The translations under genes and the position numbers were made by a program. A model generated the notes under the pieces. That model made no database searches, was not told the DNA's origin, and saw nothing but the letters and a program-made list of their open reading frames with translations. From Sphingomonas sp. TREG-RG-20F-R18-01 (GTDB lineage Bacteria; Pseudomonadota; Alphaproteobacteria; Sphingomonadales; Sphingomonadaceae), in assembly GCF_022662475.1 (NCBI RefSeq), contig NZ_JAKNQQ010000001.1:62001-126000 (forward strand): a DNA stretch of 64,000 nt, given 5' to 3'. Positions 53,786 to 60,659 of this stretch are shown piece after piece (the stretch's first letter is position 1; each line of letters opens with the position of its first letter).

Positions 53786-53813
53786 TTATTCAGCAACTAA
53801 GGAGTGATTCGAA

Positions 53814-54575
53814 ATGACGTTCAACCCTGAAGCCTTCGCTCCCGAGTCCGATTGGCATGAGTCGGTTTACGACATGGCGCGCGAAGCGGCCGCAATCATC
53901 GGGATCGACATCAACGATATCCACTATTCGGGCTTCTGGTCGCAGGGTGACGGCGCGTCGTTCACCGGTTCCTACATCTACAGCAAGGGCGCCGCTAAAC
54001 GCATCCGCGCAGAGTTTCCCACTGCCACCGCATTGCACGCCATCGCCGATACATTGCAGAAAGTGCAGCGTGCCGCGTTCTATCGCTTGGCTGCAACGGT
54101 AACGACAAGCGGCCGTTACTCGCATTCGGGGACCATGTCGGTTGATGTCGAAACGTCGGACGGCGAACCATTGGCAGGCGATTGGGCTAAGAGCGGCTGC
54201 TACGTTCCGCACCCTACTGAAGAGATTATCCGCGACCAGCTCCGCGCGTTCGCCGATTGGATCTATGAATCGCTTGAAAAGGAATACGAATACGCGTCGG
54301 CGTGGCAACTCGCGTCCGGATACGTCGACATGGCCGATACGGTCGACCAGGAACGCGCCAGCGCACGCGCATTGATCCACGACATCCGCACGGCCATGAA
54401 AAGCGGTATCGTGGCGGCGCCGGCAATCTGCAGCGCGCTGCGCTCGAAAGTCCGCGATCACTTGGAAGCGATGAATGAAGCAATTAGCGATCGCCGAGAG
54501 ATGGCGGATGCGTTCCACTATTGGGAAGATGGCAAGAGCGTAGATATTGAGACGTTTGCGGCCGCGAATATCTGA
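53814..54575 (+). CDS. Prophage protein with YSGFWSQGDGASFTG motif
   Basis: 253 residues. IHYSGFWSQGDGASFTGSYIY near residue 40 (split here) is a motif seen in many uncharacterised phage proteins. The rest is helical and charged. Strong ribosome site AAGGAG. First gene of a rightward unit with its own regulated promoter. Function unknown. Confidence 0.75.
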   Translation: MTFNPEAFAPESDWHESVYDMAREAAAIIGIDINDIHYSGFWSQGDGASFTGSYIYSKGAAKRIRAEFPTATALHAIADTLQKVQRAAFYRLAATVTTSGRYSHSGTMSVDVETSDGEPLAGDWAKSGCYVPHPTEEIIRDQLRAFADWIYESLEKEYEYASAWQLASGYVDMADTVDQERASARALIHDIRTAMKSGIVAAPAICSALRSKVRDHLEAMNEAISDRREMADAFHYWEDGKSVDIETFAAANI

Positions 54576-54583
54576 GATGGCAA

Positions 54584-54624
54584 TCAACAAACGGTTGACG
54601 TTGCGCGCAGTATCCCGCTAAGGT
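54584..54624 (+). promoter_or_regulatory. Rightward promoter with overlapping operator (copy 8)
   Basis: Palindrome TCAACAAACGGTTGA, -35 TTGACG (54595-54600), 18-base spacer, TAAGGT (54619-54624). The leader to the start codon is nearly identical to that of copy 7, suggesting a duplicated control cassette. Confidence 0.72.
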
Positions 54625-54652
54625 TTATTCAGCAACGAAGGAGTGATTCGAA

Positions 54653-54973
54653 ATGGAAAAACTGCCAGTGATCTTCCGCCGCCCCCGCGGTAAGGCAATG
54701 TTCGAGAATGACGACGTAACGGCAGTGTTTCCCACGGTCGAATGGGGACCGGGAACGCCCCTCACTGTTTACGCGCACGTTGGTCAACATGGTGGCGCCT
54801 GCTATGCATGGTATCGTGACACTATCCCCGCAAAGCGCGAGGAACACGCGGAATTGCTGCGCGAGCTGACCGGCATCTATTCCGACGCGAGCGACCCGGA
54901 TGCGGTGGAATTGGTAGTTTATAAAAAGATCACGCCGCAGCACCGCGCGGCTGCACGGGAGTCAGCACGATGA
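54653..54973 (+). CDS. Small prophage protein, unknown
   Basis: 106 residues, mixed alpha/beta: LTVYAHVGQHGGACYAWYRD followed by a helical, charged end. No family recognised. Strong ribosome site; overlaps the next gene by 4 bases. Confidence 0.65.
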   Translation: MEKLPVIFRRPRGKAMFENDDVTAVFPTVEWGPGTPLTVYAHVGQHGGACYAWYRDTIPAKREEHAELLRELTGIYSDASDPDAVELVVYKKITPQHRAAARESAR

Positions 54974-55332
54974 GCGCTCTATGGTCCCTTACTCCGGAAC
55001 GTCGCGCCACGGCTGCACATATCCGCCACTTCATTGCAGACGCAATCGAGCGGAAAGAATGCGCGCAGAACTTGCCCGCCAAATGGTGGAAGGGTGCTTC
55101 CAAGATGTCACAGGATATGATGACGGAACGTCTGCAGAAGTCGGTTAAGCAATTGGCGCGGGAGTCGTTGGATTATTCGCGTTATCGCGCTTTCATGCGC
55201 GGAGCCTATGCCGGATGGCCGGGCGATAAGCCTGCACATGACTTGTGGCAGGGATTGAGCGACGGGACGCCGGTTAGGTTCTACAGCTCAAAGGCTGGCG
55301 AATACTTGGAACGCGTCGGCGGTGCAGCATGA
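54970..55332 (+). CDS. Small prophage protein, unknown
   Basis: 120 residues, basic and helical (ERRATAAHIRHFIADAIERK, DMMTERLQKSVKQLARESL). No family recognised. Overlaps both neighbours by 4 bases. Confidence 0.65.
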   Translation: MSALWSLTPERRATAAHIRHFIADAIERKECAQNLPAKWWKGASKMSQDMMTERLQKSVKQLARESLDYSRYRAFMRGAYAGWPGDKPAHDLWQGLSDGTPVRFYSSKAGEYLERVGGAA

Positions 55333-55484
55333 AGCCCCGCGGCCGCCCCCATAACGCCGATCGCACTGCAGCTCTAAAAACGGGCGCGCGTCACTACCAG
55401 GGTGCCGCATGCGCCGCCGGGCACAATGGCAAGCGATACGTATCAACCGGCGCGTGCGTCGAATGCATAAGGATTCGCCGATGA
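55329..55484 (+). CDS. 51-residue zinc-ribbon-like protein
   Basis: Reads MKPRGRPHNADRTAALK, then CAAGHNGKRYVSTGACVEC and ends IRR. The C…GH.G.RY…G.CVEC pattern is that of the N-terminal zinc site of phage recombination-endonuclease-VII-like proteins, here without the nuclease part. ATGA overlaps at both ends support translation. Confidence 0.6.
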   Translation: MKPRGRPHNADRTAALKTGARHYQGAACAAGHNGKRYVSTGACVECIRIRR

Positions 55485-55570
55485 TTGTAATCGGATTGGC
55501 TGGCGTAGTGGCGATCGTAAGCCTGGCGCGTGATATTTTTGCACTGTTTAATCAACAAACGGTTGACTAG
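55481..55570 (+). CDS. 29-residue hydrophobic peptide
   Basis: MIVIGLAGVVAIVSLARDIF followed by a short tail: a single membrane-spanning segment. It overlaps the previous gene by 4 bases, and its last codons lie within palindrome copy 9. Could be a true micro-protein; there is little to test it by in sequence. Confidence 0.45.
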   Translation: MIVIGLAGVVAIVSLARDIFALFNQQTVD

Positions 55571-55592
55571 ACACGCGAGTCGCGACTAAGGT
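55552..55592 (+). promoter_or_regulatory. Rightward promoter with overlapping operator (copy 9)
   Basis: Palindrome TCAACAAACGGTTGA (same as copy 8), -35 TTGACT (55563-55568), 18-base spacer, TAAGGT (55587-55592) followed by TTTATTCA as in copies 7 and 8. Confidence 0.72.
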
Positions 55593-55640
55593 TTATTCAC
55601 ACCAAGCGGCACGGGGCCGCTACTCAGAAGGAACGGTAAA

Positions 55641-56390
55641 ATGGTTCAGATCGTAATCGGTTCGGTTTCGCATGGTACGCTTCGCACGGCTGACTTGCTT
55701 TCGGCGTTCGCATCGGAACTAGGTTCCATTGATATTGAATGCGCGGCAGAACATGGCGCCTTGGTAATTGCCGCGACCGAACGCGCCGAATTGATCAACG
55801 ATGGCGCGGACGAAACCGAAGGCGACTCCGACATGGTCGCAGAGCTGCAGGATGCCTTGGACGCGGCTGCACCCGAAGGCATGTATTTCGGTAACACTGA
55901 AGGCGATGGTTCGGACTTCGGTTTCTGGCTGAATGAAGAGGGGCGCCGCGAAGCGCTGGCGCGCGAATTCAGTGCAGCATTCGAGGCTAAGACGCGCGAT
56001 AACGGCGACACGTTCTATTGCCTCCGCGATGGATCGCCTGAATGGATGTCGGATGCCGTACACATGGCGCACGGCGACATGATGCCTAACGACTGGAGCT
56101 ATCGGCTTACGCGCGAAGTGGTCGACGCCATCGCATGGCTGCCAGTCGGCGCGGACTTTGATGACGAACGTGGCGAGATTGTCGACGGCATCGTGCCCGT
56201 TTATAATAACGATCGCCTGCAGTGGCTCGCATCGTCTTTGGATCGCGCCGCTTACTGCGATGATGCGCAGCGCGACGGTTTAGTCGCTGAAGACGCTACC
56301 ATGTTCGATCGCATTGCGGCCGGCATCTATAGCGAAGCGGATGCGATCTATAGCGCCGTAAGCGCTGCAATCGTCGATGCGGCTGAGTAA
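55641..56390 (+). CDS. Acidic prophage protein, unknown
   Basis: 249 residues, acidic. A repeated-looking N-terminal part is followed by PEGMYFGNTEGDGSDFGFW near 80-97, and a helical C-terminus. The GDGSDFGFW turn is common in uncharacterised phage proteins. Preceded by AAGGAA. No function can be assigned. Confidence 0.72.
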   Translation: MVQIVIGSVSHGTLRTADLLSAFASELGSIDIECAAEHGALVIAATERAELINDGADETEGDSDMVAELQDALDAAAPEGMYFGNTEGDGSDFGFWLNEEGRREALAREFSAAFEAKTRDNGDTFYCLRDGSPEWMSDAVHMAHGDMMPNDWSYRLTREVVDAIAWLPVGADFDDERGEIVDGIVPVYNNDRLQWLASSLDRAAYCDDAQRDGLVAEDATMFDRIAAGIYSEADAIYSAVSAAIVDAAE

Positions 56391-56394
56391 TTCA

Positions 56395-56409
56395 TCAACC
56401 ATTAGTTTA
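56395..56409 (+). promoter_or_regulatory. Dispersed palindrome (copy 10), weak copy
   Basis: TCAACCATTAGTTTA, one mismatch in the right arm, ending 12 bases before the next start codon. No -10 box seen, so a leader-type site. Confidence 0.4.
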
Positions 56410-56420
56410 GGAATCACGCT

Positions 56421-56849
56421 ATGACGAACGCACGCGCTGAAGCATTCCGCCACAATCCCATGATCATGGGTTTCCTTTCCACCGCGCTGCAGGATTTGCA
56501 GCTCACTGAGTTTGATGAGGCATGCATGGAAGATCGCGAGGAACGCGACTCCGGCACGATTTACGATTGCCCGGATGAGACGTTCGAACGCGCTAAGGCG
56601 GAATGCGAAGCGTTTTGGGCGATACTGCGCGAAGATGTCGACACGGCGCTTGATGCCACCAATTCGCTTACGTCTGAACACATCGGTTCCGACCTATACC
56701 TGGAACGTGCCGGTCATGGTGCCGGCTTCAGGGATCGCAGTTACAGCGAAACGGAAACTGGCGAACGCCTTTCCGCCATGGTCGACCAGATGGGGCGCGG
56801 CTCGGTTGACGTTTATTTCGGCGACGATGGCAAGGCGTATTTCGCATGA
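56421..56849 (+). CDS. Prophage protein, unknown
   Basis: 142 residues, acidic. The C-terminal block LYLERAGHGAGFRDRSYSETETG … GSVDVYFGDDGKAYF is widely seen in phage proteins of unknown role. Overlaps the next small gene by 4 bases. Confidence 0.72.
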   Translation: MTNARAEAFRHNPMIMGFLSTALQDLQLTEFDEACMEDREERDSGTIYDCPDETFERAKAECEAFWAILREDVDTALDATNSLTSEHIGSDLYLERAGHGAGFRDRSYSETETGERLSAMVDQMGRGSVDVYFGDDGKAYFA

Positions 56850-56965
56850 CAACGCCACAAGCCGCCCCATACAATCCGCGCCGTCGCATCTCGTCCGATT
56901 CCGCTTGGCCATTGCGCGGGGCCGACGGTCTAACGTTCGCCGAACGCAAGGAGCGCCAGAAATGA
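56846..56965 (+). CDS. 39-residue basic protein
   Basis: Reads MTTPQAAPYNPRRRISS and ends FAERKERQK. ATGA overlaps with both neighbours and a ribosome-site-like AAGGCG. No function known. Confidence 0.5.
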   Translation: MTTPQAAPYNPRRRISSDSAWPLRGADGLTFAERKERQK

Positions 56966-57123
56966 CACAGTTTTTCATGCTATTCCTAGGCGCGCTGCTA
57001 ATCGGACTCATGGGGTCGACCAAGGATGGCCGCGCCGCCGCACGCAAAAGGATGCAACCCTATACGTTTGGGGTCGGCGCGATCACTGCCGCGGCCGTCA
57101 TCCTGATAATCGCGATGGGGTGA
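56962..57123 (+). CDS. 53-residue membrane protein
   Basis: Two hydrophobic segments (FFMLFLGALLIGLMG and FGVGAITAAAVILIIAMG) separated by a basic loop. Last gene of this rightward unit, followed by a terminator. Could be a holin-like or membrane-modulating protein, but nothing proves it. Confidence 0.6.
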   Translation: MTQFFMLFLGALLIGLMGSTKDGRAAARKRMQPYTFGVGAITAAAVILIIAMG

Positions 57124-57148
57124 CGGGATGAAATTGCGAGATGCCAGC

Positions 57149-57175
57149 GGGCGCCCCTAAACCGGGCGCCCTTTT
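57149..57175 (+). terminator. Rho-independent terminator
   Basis: Perfect 8-bp stem GGGCGCCC / GGGCGCCC with a 7-base loop followed by TTTT. Ends the rightward unit begun at copy 9. Confidence 0.9.
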
Positions 57176-57324
57176 CGTATGTGTAAAGGATCGTTTGCAC
57201 GTCGCGCCGATGTGTAAAGCGGTTTGGCGCGTTCGAACGCTGCGCTTAGGCGCATGGTAGGGGCTGGCGGATTGTCGATCGCATCTAGCAGCTCGGCAAT
57301 GTCGTCATGTGTAAGCCGTTCCAT
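57157..57324 (-). CDS. Possible 55-residue minus-strand protein
   Basis: MERLTHDDIAELLDAIDN … PLHIRKGRPV looks protein-like and helical. However, it runs against its neighbours, has no ribosome site, and its end overlaps the terminator. Its frame also stays open through the tandem repeat upstream, so a longer repeat-bearing version is conceivable. Confidence 0.35.
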   Translation of the reverse strand: MERLTHDDIAELLDAIDNPPAPTMRLSAAFERAKPLYTSARRANDPLHIRKGRPV

Positions 57325-57353
57325 GACGCGATAATAACCGATTAGCGCCTGCG

Positions 57354-57690
57354 CGTCGACCTGGAGCGCCGCTGCACCCTGCCCGGCTGCGCGTCGACCT
57401 GGAGCCCCGCTGCACCCTGCCCCGCCTGCGCGTCGACCTGGAGCCCCGCTGCACCCTGCCCGGCTGCGCGTCGACCTGGAGCGCCGCTGCACCCTGCCCG
57501 CCTGCGCGTCGACCTGGAGCCCCGCTGCACCCTGCCCCGCCTGCGCGTCGACCTGGAGCCCCGCTGCACCCTGCCCGGCTGCGCGTCGACCTGGAGCCCC
57601 GCTGCACCCTGCCCCGCCTGCGCGTCGACCTGGAGCCCCGCTGCACCCTGCCCGGCTGCGCGTCGACCTGGAGCCCCGCTGCACCCTGCC
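57354..57690. repeat. Nine-copy GC-rich tandem repeat, alternating 38- and 39-bp units
   Basis: Each unit starts CGTCGACCTGGAG and ends GCACCCTGCCC plus GGCTGCG, GCCTGCG or CGCCTGCG. Units begin at 57354, 57392, 57431, 57469, 57507, 57546, 57584, 57623 and 57661. No spacer variation as in CRISPR. All minus-strand frames are open across it, so several repetitive long frames here are artefacts of composition. Confidence 0.95.
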
Positions 57691-57723
57691 GTGCGATCTG
57701 GTCGCGCCGTTGATCCGCACCCA

Positions 57724-57762
57724 GAGAAATACGGCCCAGAGAAATACGGCCCGGAGAAATAC
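57724..57762. repeat. Three-copy 15-bp tandem repeat
   Basis: GAGAAATAC recurs at 57724, 57739 and 57754 within a 15-bp unit (CCCAGAGAAATACGG). It lies just upstream of a promoter-operator. Confidence 0.9.
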
Positions 57763-57765
57763 AAA

Positions 57766-57806
57766 TCACTAAACAGTTGACGGCGTAGCGCCGACGCGCC
57801 TATCAA
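57766..57806 (+). promoter_or_regulatory. Rightward promoter with overlapping operator (copy 11)
   Basis: Palindrome TCACTAAACAGTTGA, -35 TTGACG (57777-57782), 18-base spacer, -10 TATCAA (57801-57806). It drives the late small-gene and nucleotide-metabolism run. Confidence 0.68.
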
Positions 57807-57810
57807 CGAA

Positions 57811-57825
57811 TCACTCAATAGGTGA
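57811..57825 (+). promoter_or_regulatory. Dispersed palindrome (copy 12)
   Basis: TCACTCAATAGGTGA, just behind the -10 box of copy 11 and 16 bases before the next start codon. Copies 11 and 12 make a tandem operator pair. Confidence 0.55.
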
Positions 57826-57840
57826 CTCGGAGAAATCGAA

Positions 57841-58011
57841 ATGCCTCCCAACCGCTACTTCATCGACGGCAAAGTGTGGCGTGAAACCGACAGCGCACCC
57901 ATCTCGGGGAAATTCGGCGCGTATCGCGAAGTCGAGCACAAGGGCCGCCGGCAGTGGTGCAGCGAAGAGACGCTTGCGCATGGCCTGATCGTTCTCGACG
58001 AGGTGCTGTGA
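57841..58011 (+). CDS. 56-residue prophage protein
   Basis: MPPNRYFIDGKVWRETDS … ETLAHGLIVLDEVL. Ribosome site CGGAGA 7 bases ahead and a TGATG junction with the next gene. Basic and beta-rich; unknown. Confidence 0.62.
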   Translation: MPPNRYFIDGKVWRETDSAPISGKFGAYREVEHKGRRQWCSEETLAHGLIVLDEVL

Positions 58012-58442
58012 TGGTCGACTGGACACAGCCGATCGAAGCAGTTCGTAAGGCGGACGGTTTCGTGTTTCCGGTGACATTGCGATCTGGACCAGTGCGTGAG
58101 CCATATTCCGACCGGGAGACGTGTACCACCGTTGAAGTGCCAGATCCGCAGACGACAAACCACGACTGGTATTCTGACGGGGCAGATCGATGCGTTCAGG
58201 ATGCGTGGTTCATCCGCAACCGTGTAAACGTAACCGTTCCCCGGTTGAGCGCGGCTGATGTCGCGGAAGCTCGGAACGCGTATTTTGCCAGCACCTGCAA
58301 ATCAGACGATTCTGCCACATTCTACGCAAAGCGCTGGGGCCTGCTGCGAGAAGAAACGCCCGCGGAGAAATTCAGCCGTGAAACCGGAATCACGGTCACC
58401 GCTGACATCGAAGCCGCGCTGGCTTGGGCGGTGTCACAGTGA
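58011..58442 (+). CDS. Prophage protein, unknown
   Basis: 143 residues, starting MVDWTQPIEAVRKADG. The TGATG overlap fixes the start, although the frame is open further back. A C-terminal helix-rich part (AADVAEARNAYFAS) is visible. No family recognised. Confidence 0.68.
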   Translation: MVDWTQPIEAVRKADGFVFPVTLRSGPVREPYSDRETCTTVEVPDPQTTNHDWYSDGADRCVQDAWFIRNRVNVTVPRLSAADVAEARNAYFASTCKSDDSATFYAKRWGLLREETPAEKFSRETGITVTADIEAALAWAVSQ

Positions 58443-58699
58443 GCGCGCCAGGCACGACGCCGGGACCGTGGTTTGTAGATTCAGTCAATGGCGACATCGT
58501 CAGTGGGCCAGTGAATGTTTCCATTCTTTATGCGACCAAAGCTGAAGACCGCATTCTCATGGCAGCAAGTCAGAAGCTGTATGACGCGTGCGCCGCTGCT
58601 GAAGACTTTCTGGCTGCGATGCCTGCCGATGACGGGTCGCTTGAGATCTACAAGCAGCTCCATGCAGCGCTTTGTGCAGCCCGCGGCGACGCATCATGA
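58439..58699 (+). CDS. Small prophage protein, unknown
   Basis: 86 residues with a GTG start overlapping the upstream TGA (GTGA). The SAPGTTPGPWFVDSVNGDI start and the LMAASQKLYDACAAAEDFL helix are typical of a widespread small phage protein family of unknown role. Confidence 0.7.
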   Translation: MSAPGTTPGPWFVDSVNGDIVSGPVNVSILYATKAEDRILMAASQKLYDACAAAEDFLAAMPADDGSLEIYKQLHAALCAARGDAS

Positions 58700-58923
58700 C
58701 GCTCGCAGACGACGACACGTTTGGCGAAGACAGCGACATGGCAAGTCTTCGCTTCGGGGCCCTCACTTGGGGTCGGCAGGCAAACAGCCAAGCCTATCAG
58801 GATGGCCAAAAACATGCAGACGGCGGCGAGGATCTGCGCGCCCTGTATATGCATAGCGCACCGTCACTGGACGCTTACGACCGCGGCTACCGCGACATGG
58901 AGCAGGCAACGTGCAGCGGGTGA
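58696..58923 (+). CDS. Small prophage protein, unknown
   Basis: 75 residues. ASLRFGALTWGRQANSQAYQDG followed by LDAYDRGYRDMEQ; acidic and helical. ATGA overlap with the previous gene. Confidence 0.65.
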   Translation: MTLADDDTFGEDSDMASLRFGALTWGRQANSQAYQDGQKHADGGEDLRALYMHSAPSLDAYDRGYRDMEQATCSG

Positions 58924-59048
58924 ATCGCGCCAAGGCCGAACGCGGCCTGCGACAGTTTCGCCCTGTCACCCATCACCGGCGACGTGAGGGCGACGAAATC
59001 GCCTGTAGCTGCGGCGCCCGATTTCCAAATGGAGAAGAACACCCATGA
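58920..59048 (+). CDS. 42-residue zinc-knuckle-like protein
   Basis: GTG start overlapping the upstream stop. Reads MNRAKAERGLRQFRPVTHH and ends EIACSCGARFPNGEEHP. The CSCGARF motif resembles half a zinc ribbon. Overlaps the next ATG by 4 bases. Confidence 0.5.
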   Translation: MNRAKAERGLRQFRPVTHHRRREGDEIACSCGARFPNGEEHP

Positions 59049-59566
59049 CACAGTTCACCGAGATGGCGCGCGAAATCCACGCGTCGAATGTAGCCGCTGA
59101 CTGGTGGCCGGCAACCGGTCGCAACCGTGGCGAAGTGATGATGCTGATCGTTTCGGAAGTCGCCGAAGCCTACCACGGTTTCTCGAACGACCTGGATGAC
59201 GACAAGCTGCCGCACCTGCCGATGTTCGACGTCGAACTGGCCGATACTGCGATCCGGCTGTTCGATCTCATCGGCGCCGACTGCAACTATGAGACGGCAG
59301 AAGAACTGGTTGTGTCCGAACTTTCTGCAGCGCGCAGCCTGCTGCTGGTCATCTGTCAGGTTTCCAGCGCGATGGAGGGGCACCGTAAGGGGAACTTGCA
59401 GAGATACGCAGAAGGTCTCTGGACGGCGCTGAAGACGATTTACGCGATTGCTCATTCGTACGGCATCGATATTGATGCCGTCATTGCTGAAAAGCGAGCC
59501 TTCAACGCCGTGCGCGTTGACCACCAGCCGGCTGCCCGCGCTGCCGTCGGCGGCAAGAAATACTGA
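59045..59566 (+). CDS. MazG-like NTP pyrophosphohydrolase
   Basis: 173 residues, all-helical. GEVMMLIVSEVAEAYHGF and DVELADTAIRLFDLIG give the EXXE…EXXD metal-binding pattern of MazG-type enzymes, which cleave unwanted (d)NTPs. It lies in the same run as the thymidylate synthase and dNMP kinase, so control of nucleotide pools is likely. Confidence 0.83.
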   Translation: MTQFTEMAREIHASNVAADWWPATGRNRGEVMMLIVSEVAEAYHGFSNDLDDDKLPHLPMFDVELADTAIRLFDLIGADCNYETAEELVVSELSAARSLLLVICQVSSAMEGHRKGNLQRYAEGLWTALKTIYAIAHSYGIDIDAVIAEKRAFNAVRVDHQPAARAAVGGKKY

Positions 59567-59574
59567 ATCTTTTA

Positions 59575-59589
59575 TCAACTGTTTAGTGA
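59575..59589 (+). promoter_or_regulatory. Dispersed palindrome (copy 13)
   Basis: TCAACTGTTTAGTGA, ending 12 bases before the next start codon, in the only gap of this gene run. Confidence 0.5.
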
Positions 59590-59600
59590 AAGACCACGTT

Positions 59601-59882
59601 ATGACCCAGGTATATGGCGCTCGTATGTTGGCCCGGAGTGCAAAGTTCGGCCGAAACCGTGAGGTTGGTTTCACGCGCATGTCTAACAAACTGATCGAAG
59701 GTGCGATGGCTGGCGAACTGCTTCGCATCCTCATTGCAAAGCCAGGAATGAATCAGGCTGATGCACAGGCCGAAGCGGTTCGTGTAGTTGCTCGCACCCT
59801 ACCCCATGGTCGCATGGTTCGGTCGGTCGTGCCGAAGCGTTCGCGCAACGATAGCGCGGCTTACCGGAAGCAGGTCGCATGA
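59601..59882 (+). CDS. Small basic prophage protein, unknown
   Basis: 93 residues, basic (pattern KRSRNDSAAYRKQ at the end). GELLRILIAKPGMNQADAQAEAVRVV forms a helical core. The ATG at 59601 is the first after palindrome copy 13. Could bind nucleic acid; unproven. Confidence 0.65.
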   Translation: MTQVYGARMLARSAKFGRNREVGFTRMSNKLIEGAMAGELLRILIAKPGMNQADAQAEAVRVVARTLPHGRMVRSVVPKRSRNDSAAYRKQVA

Positions 59883-59923
59883 GCTCCGAAGGGCAGTTGG
59901 CCTACATCGGATGGCAATACTGA
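59879..59923 (+). CDS. 14-codon micro-ORF bridging two genes
   Basis: MSSEGQLAYIGWQY. It overlaps the upstream stop (ATGA) and ends in TGATG with a possible start of the next gene. The double coupling hints at a translated bridge rather than chance. Confidence 0.3.
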   Translation: MSSEGQLAYIGWQY

Positions 59924-60090
59924 TGCGACGCGAGATCTTATCGCTCTATGCCGGTGCAGCGATCGGCATGGCAGCATTCGAACTTTCGAGTGTCTTCAAC
60001 ATCAACCTTTTAGTGATGATCCCCACAACGATAGCGGCTGCGCTGTTTGCTGGATGGTTCATCGGGAGTGCTCAAGCATGGAAATGGTAG
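59911..60090 (+). CDS. Small membrane protein
   Basis: 59 residues (or 55 from the ATG at 59923). Two hydrophobic segments (LYAGAAIGMAAFELS and LLVMIPTTIAAALFAGWFIG). Unknown. Confidence 0.6.
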   Translation: MAILMRREILSLYAGAAIGMAAFELSSVFNINLLVMIPTTIAAALFAGWFIGSAQAWKW

Positions 60091-60275
60091 CCAAAATCGG
60101 GATGGCCATCTGGCTGGCAGCACTGGCGCAGTTTGCGTTGTACGCTGCCTGGAACCCACGCAAGCCGTTCATCCTGCCATTCGATCGCGCGATGCAGGTC
60201 AAGCTGTACCTGTTCATCGCGGCCGGCGCCGTCGCTGAGGCCGTGACGCTTTGGACCGGAGGGCTGTGGTCATGA
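60078..60275 (+). CDS. Small membrane protein
   Basis: 65 residues, two hydrophobic segments (AIWLAALAQFALYAAW and LYLFIAAGAVAEAVTLW). Overlaps its neighbours by 13 and 4 bases. Unknown. Confidence 0.62.
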   Translation: MEMVAKIGMAIWLAALAQFALYAAWNPRKPFILPFDRAMQVKLYLFIAAGAVAEAVTLWTGGLWS

Positions 60276-60658
60276 AAAGTGATAGCCGACCCCTGATACT
60301 ACAAGCCGGTCAACGCCTGACCCCCGAACAGTATGAAGCAATCTTACAGCAATACCGCGACGCGTCGAAAGGCATCAACATCTCAGGCGACTACCCTCGC
60401 CTGTCGATTGTCAAACCCGCTACTCAATCGCGCGCAGACTCGATGATGGAAGCCGTGACGAATACCGCCATCGGGTACCTGATCACGCTGCTAGCATCAG
60501 CGTGGATCTACCCGCTGTTCGGGATCGTGTTGTCGTTCGCCGCGATGAACGGCGTCGTGATGCTATTCACGATCGTCAGCGTCGCCCGGCAGTACGTCCT
60601 GCGGCGAATTTTCAACGGTCGCACCGTCTGGTCGGCCATTCGTGAAAGGTTTCTGTGA
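60272..60658 (+). CDS. DUF7220-like membrane protein
   Basis: 128 residues. A soluble N-terminus is followed by TNTAIGYLITLLASAWIYPLFG and AMNGVVMLFTIVSVARQYVLRRIFN, the two-helix pattern of DUF7220-type phage proteins. Role unknown. Confidence 0.7.
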   Translation: MKSDSRPLILQAGQRLTPEQYEAILQQYRDASKGINISGDYPRLSIVKPATQSRADSMMEAVTNTAIGYLITLLASAWIYPLFGIVLSFAAMNGVVMLFTIVSVARQYVLRRIFNGRTVWSAIRERFL

Positions 60659-60659
60659 C

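Larger units (their letters stand above)
52899..53813. other. Iteron-rich non-coding region, candidate replication origin
   Basis: 915 bases without a credible gene, directly behind the primase-helicase gene. It contains eleven GTTCC boxes (53047-53356, both orientations) and nine GTCCC boxes (53490-53724), many at exact 12- or 10-bp spacing. It also has a 21-bp direct repeat (53081-53101 and 53282-53302) and ends in a promoter-operator. Details are given with the sub-features. Confidence 0.65.

Noticed and set aside
57354..57690. CRISPR array
   Set aside because: Units follow directly on one another with no variable spacers, and no cas genes are near.
57157..57851. Repeat-bearing long frames such as 57305-57769 and 57342-57851
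   Set aside because: All minus frames are open through a GC-rich tandem repeat; the translated repeats are a by-product of composition and lack starts with ribosome sites.
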